This document shows, one piece after another, positions 1-4,890 of a stretch of DNA of 5,031 bases. Source of the DNA: CAZHLD01 sp964533185 (GTDB lineage: Bacteria > Acidobacteriota > Terriglobia > Acidiferrales > UBA7541). Under the pieces are notes generated by a model. That model made no database searches, was not told where the DNA came from, and saw only the letters and a program-made list of their open reading frames with translations. The number at the start of each line of letters is the position of its first letter. The first letter of the stretch is position 1. The position numbers and the translations under genes are program-made. The stretch spans positions 1-5,031 of the forward strand of contig CAZHLD010000119.1 in NCBI GenBank assembly GCA_964533185.1, given 5' to 3'.

Positions 1-1
1 G

Positions 2-196
2 CCGACGGTGCGCGACCGGTTGCACCGGCTCGACCAGAAGGGGGTTCTAAGTCTTTATGGCCCGCCACTTCGTAGCTGCGCCTGTTGCCCACGGCCTCCC
101 TCTGGGCATTCCATTCCCGAACCGGCAATTTTTCCCTCCGCATTTCGTTTTTACCCGCCTCCCTCCTCCCCGCCCCTTTCCCTTTCAACCACTTAG
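2..196 (+). CDS. Possible 3' end of an interrupted gene (winged-helix-like fragment)
   Basis: This frame is open from the left edge and stops at 196. Its first residues read PTVRDRLHRLDQKGVL, which resembles the recognition helix plus 'xxKGhh' turn of winged-helix regulators such as BlaI/MecI or MarR types. From about residue 20 on, the translation becomes Pro/Ser/Cys-rich and simply follows the pyrimidine-rich spacer, so it does not look like real protein. If a gene is present, it may have lost its proper end by frameshift or replacement. The other two plus-strand frames stop at 48-50 and 73-75 and show no recognisable motif. The resemblance rests on about 16 residues and could be chance. 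Confidence 0.18.
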   Translation, partial: PTVRDRLHRLDQKGVLSLYGPPLRSCACCPRPPSGHSIPEPAIFPSAFRFYPPPSSPPLSLSTT

Positions 197-462
197 CTTT
201 GGCCTCCTTCGTGCCTTTCCCTTTGAGAGGGGGGAAGTCGCGCCGAGGATCCCTTTAGGGGATTTGAGGGCTGGGCCGGCACGATTTCCCCCCTTGCTTT
301 TTTATCCCCCCTTCTTTCTTTACTCCGGCTTCTCCCTTTCGTCCTTCCTTGCCATTCCCGTTCGATTCACTCTCAACTCTTCCGCATTCTTTCCCGGCAA
401 GACTTTCCCTCCTGTGCCAACGCGGGGACCTTCCGCCCTACGGTTCCGCCAGAATTTGACCC
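77..462. other. Gene-free, pyrimidine-rich spacer
   Basis: About 390 bases lie downstream of the GMC gene with no supportable gene. The plus strand is dominated by C and T runs, especially at about 127-190 and 283-420. Because stop codons need purines, long spurious reading frames stay open here. The 11-mer CCTTTCCCTTT occurs twice, at 175-185 and 213-223. Two small inverted repeats are visible: ATCCC/GGGAT (249-253 with 259-263), and TTCCC/GGGAA (216-220 with 231-235). Neither is followed by a T run on the minus strand, so neither makes a good terminator for the GMC gene. A transcript reading through from that gene would be purine-rich here. Confidence 0.6.
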
Positions 463-2046
463 CTACCGGCGGATCAGGGTGGCGGCTTTTTCGGCGACCA
501 TGAGGGTGGCGGCGTTGGTGTTGCCGCCGATGAGGACAGGCATCACCGAGGCGTCCACCACGCGCAGGCCTCCGACGCCGCGCACGCGCAGTTGCGCATC
601 GACGACGGCCAACGGGTCGGCGCCCATTTTGCACGTGCCGACGGGGTGATAAATCGTCTCGGCGTGGCGGCGAATGTGGTCGCCGATTTCGGCGTCGGTC
701 TGGACCTGCGCGCCGGGCCGAGCCTCGGGGCCACGGTACGGGTCGAAAGGTTTGGCGGCGAAAAGGCGGCGTCCAAGTTTGACACCTTCGACGAGCAAGG
801 CAAGGTCGGCGTCGACGGAGAGATAGTTGGCGTCAATGGCGGGGTGCGCCAGGGGGTCGGTGGAGCGCAGCGTGATGCGGCCGCGGCTCTGCGGGCGGAG
901 TAGGACGGCGACCAGTCCGAAGCCGTACCCTTTGGGGCGAGTGAAGCCGTGGTCAAGGTAGTAGACGGGCCCGAACATGTACTGCAGGTCGGGTGCGGGG
1001 AGATCGAGGCGGGTTTTGACGAAGCCGCCAGCTTCGGCCACGTTGGACGTGAGCGGGCCGCGGCGAAACAATACGTACTGAAGCAGGTTGCCGAGCGTTT
1101 CGGCGCGGTCGAGCGAAACGGGTTGCGTGCACTGGTGGCCGACGACAATTTCCAAATGGTCCTGCAAATTTTCGCCCACGCCGGGCAGGTCGGCGACCAC
1201 GCGAATCCCCAGCGCGCGAAGCTGCTCGGCCGGGCCTACCCCAGAGAGCAGCAGCAGTTGCGGCGAGTTCACCGTGCCGCCGCAGAGGATCACCTCACGA
1301 CCTGCGCGCGCTTCTTCCGCGTGGCCATCGCGCAGATAGGCGACACCCACGGCGCGCGTGCCTGCAAAGAGCACTTGCGTGGCGTGCGCGCCGGTGCGCA
1401 CGGTCAGATTCGGACGCGCGAGTGCCGGCTTCAGGTAGGCGTCGGCGGCGCTGTGCCGCGCGCCGCGCTTCTGCGTCACCTGGTAGAAGCCAAAGCCTTC
1501 CTGCCCGGCCCCGTTGAAGTCGGGGTTGCGCGCGAAGCCCAGCTCGACGCCGGCTTCGACGAAGGCGCGGGAGAGCACGTTGGGCGAGCGGAGGTCGGAG
1601 ACAACGAGCGGGCCGCCCGCGCCGTGGTACTCCGACGCGCCGCGCTGGTTGTCTTCGGCTTTTTTGAAGTAAGAAAGCACATCGGCGAACGACCAGCCGG
1701 GATTGCCGAGCGCGGCCCAGCCGTCGAAGTCGCTCGCGTGACCGCGGATGTAAACCATCGCGTTAATCGAGCTCGACCCGCCCAGCACCTTCCCGCGCGG
1801 CCAGTAGAGGCGCCGGTTGTTGAGGCGCGTCTGCGGCTCGGTGTCGTAGGCCCAGTCGCAGTCGCTGCGGAAAAGTTTCGAGAACGCCGCGGGGATGTGG
1901 ATTTCGCGGCGCGTGTCCGGCCCGCCTGCTTCGAGCAGCAGCACGCGCACCGACGGGTCTTCGCTCAGCCGCGACGCCACCACACACCCCGCCGACCCCG
2001 CCCCCACAATCACGTAGTCAAACATCTTTGTGTCGCGTCGCATCAT
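463..2046 (-). CDS. GMC-family FAD-dependent oxidoreductase (choline/alcohol dehydrogenase-like)
   Basis: This is a complete 527-residue flavoprotein of the glucose-methanol-choline oxidoreductase family, which oxidises alcohol groups on small substrates using FAD. The N-terminal FAD-binding Rossmann motif is VIVGAGSAGC (residues 12-21), followed by the acidic LLLEAGG (36-42) that ends the second strand. GMC signature 1 begins at GKVLGGSSSINAMVYIRG (85-102). Signature 2 is GTVNSPQLLLLSGVG (257-271), followed by the family motif LPGVGENLQDH. The catalytic pair is visible as His467 in YHPVGTCKMG and Asn511 in GGNTNAATLM. Length fits BetA/AlkJ-type members (about 530-560 residues), but the substrate cannot be read from sequence. 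No signal peptide is seen, so it is probably cytoplasmic or membrane-associated. The start is uncertain: ATG at 2046 and 2043 lack a clear Shine-Dalgarno sequence, and so does the ATG at 2025, where family homology begins (MFDYVIVG). It lies 37 nt downstream of tRNA-Asn on the same strand. Confidence 0.95.
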   Translation of the reverse strand: MMRRDTKMFDYVIVGAGSAGCVVASRLSEDPSVRVLLLEAGGPDTRREIHIPAAFSKLFRSDCDWAYDTEPQTRLNNRRLYWPRGKVLGGSSSINAMVYIRGHASDFDGWAALGNPGWSFADVLSYFKKAEDNQRGASEYHGAGGPLVVSDLRSPNVLSRAFVEAGVELGFARNPDFNGAGQEGFGFYQVTQKRGARHSAADAYLKPALARPNLTVRTGAHATQVLFAGTRAVGVAYLRDGHAEEARAGREVILCGGTVNSPQLLLLSGVGPAEQLRALGIRVVADLPGVGENLQDHLEIVVGHQCTQPVSLDRAETLGNLLQYVLFRRGPLTSNVAEAGGFVKTRLDLPAPDLQYMFGPVYYLDHGFTRPKGYGFGLVAVLLRPQSRGRITLRSTDPLAHPAIDANYLSVDADLALLVEGVKLGRRLFAAKPFDPYRGPEARPGAQVQTDAEIGDHIRRHAETIYHPVGTCKMGADPLAVVDAQLRVRGVGGLRVVDASVMPVLIGGNTNAATLMVAEKAATLIRR

Positions 2047-2083
2047 GCCTGAAGGTTGCAGGATTGAAAAGCGGATGGGAGAG

Positions 2084-2159
2084 TGGCTGGGGCGGGAGGA
2101 TTCGAACCTCCACCGTCTGCATTAACAGTGCAGCGTCCTACCAATTGGACCACGCCCCA
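2084..2159 (-). tRNA. tRNA-Asn (anticodon GUU)
   Basis: The full cloverleaf can be folded by eye. The acceptor stem is TGGGGCG with CGCCCCA. The D-arm is GTCC with GGAC, and its loop contains GG. The anticodon stem is CTGCA with TGCAG, around loop CTGTTAA, giving anticodon GTT (codons AAC/AAU). The variable loop is 5 nt (ACGGT). The T-arm is GGAGG with CCTCC around TTCGAAT. The discriminator base is G73 at 2087, and the 3' CCA is encoded at 2084-2086, so the 76-nt coordinates include CCA. All stems are fully paired, with no sign of decay. The GMC gene starts 37 nt downstream. Confidence 0.97.
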
Positions 2160-2173
2160 ACGGCGCAATCCCT

Positions 2174-2179
2174 ATTCTA
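2174..2179 (-). promoter_or_regulatory. Possible -10 box for tRNA-Asn
   Basis: On the minus strand TAGAAT matches the sigma-70 -10 consensus at 5 of 6 positions and ends 14 nt before the first base of the tRNA. Transcription would then start about 8 nt upstream of the mature 5' end, a normal leader length. No good -35 box is seen at 16-18 nt upstream; the best is a weak GCTACA at 15 nt spacing (2195-2200). The assignment rests on the -10 alone. Confidence 0.35.
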
Positions 2180-2209
2180 CCCGCGGGCGTTGGTTGTAGC
2201 GGGTTTTTT
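2179..2209 (+). terminator. Terminator-like hairpin plus T run on the plus strand
   Basis: ACCCGC (2179-2184) can pair with GCGGGT (2199-2204), and T6 occupies 2204-2209 on the plus strand. The 14-nt loop is large and the stem is only 5-6 bp, so the structure is marginal. It would stop only plus-strand transcription, yet no plus-strand gene lies upstream. It might limit antisense transcripts across the tRNA and GMC gene, or be coincidence. On the minus strand it offers no T run, so it is not the terminator of the phosphoribosyltransferase gene. Confidence 0.25.
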
Positions 2210-2235
2210 AGGCGGCGTGCGTGGGCGCGCTGCGC

Positions 2236-2850
2236 TTAGATCGAGGCGGACTGCAACACTGCTTCGAGTGGCACGCCCGAGGCGCAGAGCGGGCACGTCG
2301 TCGGGAGCCACAGCCGGTAAGGCCGTCGGGCCACCGCTTCAACAGCCACGCCGCGCTGCGCGAAGAACTCTGCTCCCGTCGACCCCAAGATCAGAAGCGC
2401 GCCAACTACGGTCGGCACCGCTTCGTGGGATTGTAACTCCGCATACGTTCCCCGCGCGGCGGACCCGGCGCTCATGACATCGTCGACGATCGCAATCCGG
2501 CGTCCGCGCACTCGGGGCACAAATGCTGGCGGGAGCCGGTAGAGGGCGGGATACAGGCCGTTCGGCACGGCCGGCATCACGCGCTCAGTGAACGCGAACT
2601 CCACATCGAGCGCAGCGGCAGTAACTTGGGCAAGGAAGGCACCGCCGATGAGCGGGCCGCACACGACCGCAACGCCGTGCGGGCGGAGCGCGTCGGTTAG
2701 CAGTGCCACCAAGGGCGCGACACGCCGCGGCTCCGCGAAGAGCGCGTCGAGATCCAGCCACAGTGCACTATGATGCCCAGACTCGAGCTGGAAGTGGCCC
2801 TGCCGGCCAGCCACCATCTCCAGGAACACTTCGGCCGTCGTTTTGCTCAT
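2236..2850 (-). CDS. Orotate phosphoribosyltransferase-like protein (type I PRTase fold)
   Basis: This 204-residue type I phosphoribosyltransferase is most like orotate phosphoribosyltransferase (PyrE). The N-terminal GHFQLESGHHSALWLDLDALF (18-38) matches the OPRT 'F.L.SG.HS..Y.D' region, and CGPLIGGAFLA (64-74) follows. The PRPP-binding loop is IAIVDDVMSAGSA (119-131), with the acidic pair Asp123-Asp124. The C-terminal part has CPLCASGVPLE (186-196), like the CPLC..G.PL tail of many PyrE proteins. The region that normally carries the catalytic RKExK loop reads FAFTERVMPAVPNGLYP (85-101) and has no lysines, so true OPRT activity is uncertain. It could be a divergent PRTase that salvages another base. 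The preceding permease gene ends 24 nt upstream, which suggests co-transcription. The ATG at 2850 is preferred over the in-frame GTG at 2856 because GAGG (2856-2859) lies 5 nt upstream of that ATG. Confidence 0.88.
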   Translation of the reverse strand: MSKTTAEVFLEMVAGRQGHFQLESGHHSALWLDLDALFAEPRRVAPLVALLTDALRPHGVAVVCGPLIGGAFLAQVTAAALDVEFAFTERVMPAVPNGLYPALYRLPPAFVPRVRGRRIAIVDDVMSAGSAARGTYAELQSHEAVPTVVGALLILGSTGAEFFAQRGVAVEAVARRPYRLWLPTTCPLCASGVPLEAVLQSASI

Positions 2851-2852
2851 GT

Positions 2853-2859
2853 CCACCTC
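2853..2859 (-). promoter_or_regulatory. Ribosome binding site that decides the PRTase start
   Basis: GAGGTGG on the minus strand sits just before the ATG at 2850, with its GAGG core 5 nt away. The alternative GTG start at 2856 lies inside this Shine-Dalgarno sequence and would have none of its own, so the ATG is the likelier start. Confidence 0.6.
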
Positions 2860-2874
2860 AGAGTCCGCCGAACG

Positions 2875-3630
2875 CTACGAAGTCGAGGTAAGGGCCAGGG
2901 CGTGGCGGGCGGTCATCCACAGGCCGATGAGGATGACAAATACGGCGAAGATTTTACGCAGGCGACGGGCATCGAGCCAGCGCAAAGCTTCGACGCCGGC
3001 AAACGTCCCGGCAAGCGCCGCCGCTGAAATTGGGCCGAGCGACATCGCCTCAAGCCGCAGCTCGTGACGGTGCATCACCAGCGCGACGCCGGCGTTGAGC
3101 GCAATCACCAGCAGCGACGTGCCGACCGCGCGCTTCATCGGTACGTGCAGGAAAAGCACCAGCGCGGGCACGATCAGGAACCCGCCGCCGATGCCCAGGA
3201 AGCCGGCGAGGAAGCCGACCGCGGCGCCGCTCAGCGCCAGGGCCAGCGCGTGAGGCCTGGCGTCGGGTGGCGGCTCGCGCTGCCCGCGCAACATCGCCGC
3301 GCCCACCACCAGCATCAGCAGTCCGAACAGAAGCATCAGAACGGCGCCGGGCAAGCGTCGCGAAAACCAGCCGCCCGCCAGGCTGAGTGGCGCGCCGATG
3401 GCGGCGAAGACCAGCGCGCCGCGCCAGTCCACCGGCGTCGTGCGGTGGTGCAGGAGCGCGGAAAGCAGCGCGGTGCTCCCCACCAGCACCAGTGAGCCGG
3501 CGATCGCCGCGTGCGGCTCCATGCCAAAGACGTACTCGAGGATCGGCACCGCCAGGATCGAGCCGCCGCCGCCCAGCAGTCCGAGCGCGAGCCCCATCAG
3601 CGCGACCAGCACGATGCCCAGCCAGAACAT
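2875..3630 (-). CDS. TauE/SafE family (DUF81) sulfite/sulfonate exporter-like permease
   Basis: This is a 251-residue, strongly hydrophobic inner-membrane protein with the two-fold internal repeat of the TauE/SafE family. Repeat 1 carries GLALGLLGGGGSILAVPIL (13-31). Repeat 2 carries the matching GFLAGFLGIGGGFLIVPAL (139-157). Each is followed by a hydrophobic segment beginning near A.AGSLVLVGS (42-52) or RAVGTSLLVIALNAGVAL (167-184). About seven to eight membrane segments can be counted by eye, with a charged loop around 115-127 joining the two halves. Length is typical (about 250 residues). Family members are proposed to export sulfite, sulfoacetate or other sulfur compounds, but the substrate cannot be deduced here. 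The ATG at 3630 starts at the first hydrophobic residue and has no Shine-Dalgarno sequence; the transcript may be leaderless. The PRTase gene follows after 24 nt, and a rhodanese gene lies upstream across a 120-nt spacer. Confidence 0.93.
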   Translation of the reverse strand: MFWLGIVLVALMGLALGLLGGGGSILAVPILEYVFGMEPHAAIAGSLVLVGSTALLSALLHHRTTPVDWRGALVFAAIGAPLSLAGGWFSRRLPGAVLMLLFGLLMLVVGAAMLRGQREPPPDARPHALALALSGAAVGFLAGFLGIGGGFLIVPALVLFLHVPMKRAVGTSLLVIALNAGVALVMHRHELRLEAMSLGPISAAALAGTFAGVEALRWLDARRLRKIFAVFVILIGLWMTARHALALTSTS

Positions 3631-3636
3631 GCCGGG

Positions 3637-3666
3637 AGTCTAAGCGTCGGAGAAGGACAGAGTCAA
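3637..3666 (-). promoter_or_regulatory. Candidate promoter for the permease-PRTase unit (leaderless)
   Basis: On the minus strand TTGACT (3661-3666; 5 of 6 to the -35 consensus) is followed 18 nt later by TAGACT (3637-3642; 4 of 6 to the -10 consensus). The permease ATG begins 7 nt after the -10 box, so transcription would start at or near the A of the start codon. This agrees with the lack of a Shine-Dalgarno sequence there. The -35 box touches the end of the heptad repeat array. Prediction by eye only. Confidence 0.35.
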
Positions 3667-3750
3667 AGTATTGAAGATTGTCGAATGACGATTGTAGATT
3701 GGAGATTGTCGAAAGCTGATCGCTGAAGACTGACGACTGAAAGCTGACGG
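3667..3750. repeat. Degenerate heptanucleotide tandem array, 12 units
   Basis: Exactly twelve 7-nt units fill the spacer between the rhodanese stop codon and the -35 box of the permease. Read on the plus strand in register from 3667, unit position 4 is A in all 12 units, position 3 is G in 11, and position 7 is G in 10, giving consensus NNGANNG. There are two blocks. The left one (3667-3715) is built mainly of xxGATTG-type units such as AAGATTG, ACGATTG, TAGATTG and GAGATTG. The right one (3716-3750) has five CTGAnnn units such as CTGATCG, CTGACGA and CTGAAAG. A higher-order 28-nt period is also visible: AGATTGTCGAA at 3675 and 3703, and GAAAGCTGA at 3711 and 3739. Base composition is clearly lower in GC than the flanking genes. 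Seven is not a multiple of three and no gene spans it, so it is not coding. Confidence 0.8.
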
Positions 3751-4125
3751 CTAGTCTCTTGCAGTCGGATAGCCGGCTTCGTTCCAGCCGCGCCAGCCGC
3801 CGTCCATGGAGATGACGTTGGTGTAGCCCATTTTCTGGATGTTGTCGCCGGCCAGCGCGGAGCGGAAGCCGCCGCCGCAGTAGAGCACGATGGGCGCGTT
3901 CTTATCCGGGATTTTCTGCTCGATGTCGCGCTCGACGATGCCCTTGCTCAGGTGAATCGCGCCGGGCAGATGTCCGCGCGCCCATTCGCTTTCCTCACGC
4001 GTGTCCACGAGGTAAAACTTTTCGCCGACGTCCAACCGCTTCTTGACCTCCTGCACGTTGCACTCGCGGACGCGCGTCTTCGCGTCGTTCACCAGTTTCT
4101 GAAACGCATTGGAATGCTGCATCAT
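3751..4125 (-). CDS. Single-domain rhodanese-like sulfurtransferase
   Basis: This 124-residue protein is essentially one rhodanese domain, as in GlpE/PspE-type sulfurtransferases. These carry sulfane sulfur as a cysteine persulfide and pass it to cyanide, thiols or proteins. Visible features are the strand FYLVDTREESEW (37-48), the conserved RGHLPGAIHL (50-59), and the active-site loop starting at Cys83 in LYCGGGFRSA (81-90). That gives a six-residue C-G-G-G-F-R loop, the size usual for sulfur-accepting rhodaneses. The C-terminal MDGGWRGWNEAGYP (107-120) is also typical. No signal peptide is present, so it is predicted cytoplasmic. The ATG at 4125 is chosen because GGGAG (4131-4135) lies 5 nt upstream. 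An in-frame ATG at 4137 would add four residues but has no ribosome site. Cytochrome c lies upstream, 81 nt away on the same strand, and the permease lies downstream past the repeat array. An additional cysteine, Cys22, lies outside the active site. Confidence 0.92.
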   Translation of the reverse strand: MMQHSNAFQKLVNDAKTRVRECNVQEVKKRLDVGEKFYLVDTREESEWARGHLPGAIHLSKGIVERDIEQKIPDKNAPIVLYCGGGFRSALAGDNIQKMGYTNVISMDGGWRGWNEAGYPTARD

Positions 4126-4130
4126 CGCCG

Positions 4131-4135
4131 CTCCC
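4131..4135 (-). promoter_or_regulatory. Ribosome binding site that decides the rhodanese start
   Basis: GGGAG on the minus strand is 5 nt before the ATG at 4125 and 8 nt before the next ATG at 4122. Upstream of the longer start at 4137 there is only AT-rich sequence without a purine-rich match, so the shorter protein is favoured. Confidence 0.55.
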
Positions 4136-4206
4136 ATCAGAATGAATTGTGCCTCAGAACGCCAGAGGGTAGCACAACCCGTGCCGCGCAGCGTCGCTCG
4201 CGATCG

Positions 4207-4665
4207 TCAATTTGCGGGCGCCTTCGCCGGCGACTCCGTCCGCGCCAGCGACCGCATGTAGTTCACCAAGTTCCAGAGCTGTGCTTCTTTCATCCGGCCT
4301 TCCTGGCCGGGCATTTGCCCCTTGCCTTTGACCAGGACGTAGTGCAGTTCGCCGTCGGTGAAGCCTTTGAGCGCCGCCGGGTCGCGGTAGTCCCGCAGCT
4401 TCATCTTCAGCTCCACCGCCAGGTCGCCCTTGCCGTCGCCCGCGGCTCCATGGCACATCGCGCACTGCGTGCTGAACAGGTTTTTCCCCTCCGCAATGGA
4501 CGCGCTCGTCGGCTTGACCGGGTTCAGCCGTTGCGCTTCCTCCGGCGGGACTTTCCATTCCGCCTCGGCGGGAGCCTTCTGCCCCTGCGCCTCTTTCTGT
4601 TCCTGAGAAAACGCGAAGGCAACGGCCAGCAGAACTCCCACGAGGAGCGTGGTGAACTGCCCCAT
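4207..4665 (-). CDS. Exported class I-type monoheme cytochrome c
   Basis: This 152-residue periplasmic or membrane-anchored electron carrier has one c-type haem. Residues 4-19 form a hydrophobic signal segment without a strong positively charged N-region. Cleavage near FAFS-QE (about residue 20) would release a soluble protein; otherwise it remains as an anchor. A Gln/Glu/Lys/Pro-rich linker covers about 21-50. The haem-attachment motif is CAMCH (68-72), set in LFSTQCAMCHGAAGDGKG, typical of class I cytochromes. The likely distal ligand is Met118 in KGKGQMPGQ, with Met125 as a less likely alternative. The helix LWNLVNYMRSLAR (130-142) closes the fold. The start is firm: GGAGG (4671-4675) is 5 nt upstream of the ATG. 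A rhodanese gene follows 81 nt downstream. The redox partner cannot be told from sequence. Confidence 0.95.
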   Translation of the reverse strand: MGQFTTLLVGVLLAVAFAFSQEQKEAQGQKAPAEAEWKVPPEEAQRLNPVKPTSASIAEGKNLFSTQCAMCHGAAGDGKGDLAVELKMKLRDYRDPAALKGFTDGELHYVLVKGKGQMPGQEGRMKEAQLWNLVNYMRSLARTESPAKAPAN

Positions 4666-4677
4666 AGTACCCTCCGG

Positions 4678-4699
4678 CTCGCCTGCCGAGGCGGGCGAG
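4678..4699 (-). promoter_or_regulatory. GC-rich hairpin just upstream of the cytochrome c ribosome site
   Basis: CTCGCCTGCC and GGCGGGCGAG form a near-perfect inverted repeat with one T-G wobble. It makes about 9 bp with a 4-nt loop. On the transcript it ends only 2 nt before the Shine-Dalgarno sequence at 4671-4675. It has no T run, so it is not a good intrinsic terminator, though it lies between the polA-like stop codon (4723) and the cytochrome start. It may stabilise the 5' end of the mRNA, modulate translation, or be a REP-type palindrome. No experimental basis. Confidence 0.45.
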
Positions 4700-4722
4700 T
4701 GTGAGCATCAACTGAGGCCATT

Positions 4723-4791
4723 CTACTGCATGTCGCCCCAGTTGAGGCCGGCCTTCACGTCCACGACCAGCGCGACGCCCAGTTTCACCGC
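4723..4791 (-). pseudogene. polA: Detached C-terminal fragment of DNA polymerase I
   Basis: The minus strand encodes 22 residues and a TAG stop. The core GVALVVDVKAGLNWGDM closely resembles the end of bacterial DNA polymerase I, where 'VPL.V(D/E)V..G.NW' and a few residues close the polymerase domain (E. coli ends in a VPLLVEVGSGENW segment). The preceding lysine-leucine also fits ('A.KL.VPL'). The Pro of VPL is Ala here. Upstream, no frame shows the expected VHDELVFE region, which should lie about 30 residues earlier. Instead there is a palindrome at 4797-4826 and in-frame stop codons by about 4882-4893. The fragment is therefore cut off by an insertion or rearrangement, or is a left-over gene end. 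The cytochrome c gene starts 57 nt downstream. The identification rests on a short motif but is specific. Confidence 0.6.
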
Positions 4792-4796
4792 TCGCG

Positions 4797-4826
4797 GGCT
4801 GGCCCCGATCTGAATCGGGGCTGGCC
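4797..4826. repeat. Perfect-core palindrome next to the polA fragment
   Basis: GCCCCGAT (4802-4809) and ATCGGGGC (4814-4821) form an 8-bp perfect stem around the tetraloop CTGA. Two G-T wobbles and then GGC/GCC (4797-4799 with 4824-4826) extend it to about 13 pairs. It begins 5 nt from where the DNA polymerase I similarity ends, so it lies at the probable break point. It resembles REP-type or mobile palindromic elements in form. No relationship to a named family can be claimed without a genome search. Confidence 0.6.
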
Positions 4827-4838
4827 TGTAGGCTTGGA

Positions 4839-4857
4839 GGGCGCGCTTTCTGCGCCC
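4839..4857. repeat. Second GC-rich inverted repeat in the same spacer
   Basis: GGGCGC (4839-4844) pairs with GCGCCC (4852-4857) around a 7-nt loop. It lies 12 nt from the larger palindrome. The two may be parts of one composite repeat. There is no T run on either side, so it is not a convincing terminator. Confidence 0.4.
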
Positions 4858-4890
4858 CGGACGGGCTTGCGGGGCGCGGGCCGCCTAGGC

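Noticed and set aside
445..473. Hairpin TCCGCC/GGCGGA at the GMC stop codon as a terminator
   Set aside because: The stem is only 6 bp with a 17-nt loop, overlaps the end of the coding sequence, and has no T run on the minus strand.
57..503. Plus-strand 148-codon open frame
   Set aside because: It is Pro/Phe/Arg/Leu-rich and follows the pyrimidine-rich tract, which cannot form stop codons. It overlaps the end of the GMC gene and shows no domain or ribosome site.
949..2052. Plus-strand 367-codon open frame
   Set aside because: It is the antisense shadow of the GMC gene, whose family motifs are unambiguous. The translation is Arg/Ala/Val-rich without recognisable domains, as expected in GC-rich DNA.
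2084..2159. tRNA-associated integration (attachment) site
   Set aside because: Neither an integrase gene nor a second copy of the tRNA 3' end is seen in the window. The tRNA is intact and the downstream gene looks ordinary.
3064..3495. Plus-strand 143-codon open frame
   Set aside because: Gln/Arg/His/Ala-rich antisense of the TauE/SafE permease. This is the typical mirror of a Leu/Ala-rich membrane protein.
3667..3750. CRISPR array
   Set aside because: The period is 7 nt with degenerate units, and there are no 25-40 nt repeats alternating with unique spacers. No cas genes are present.
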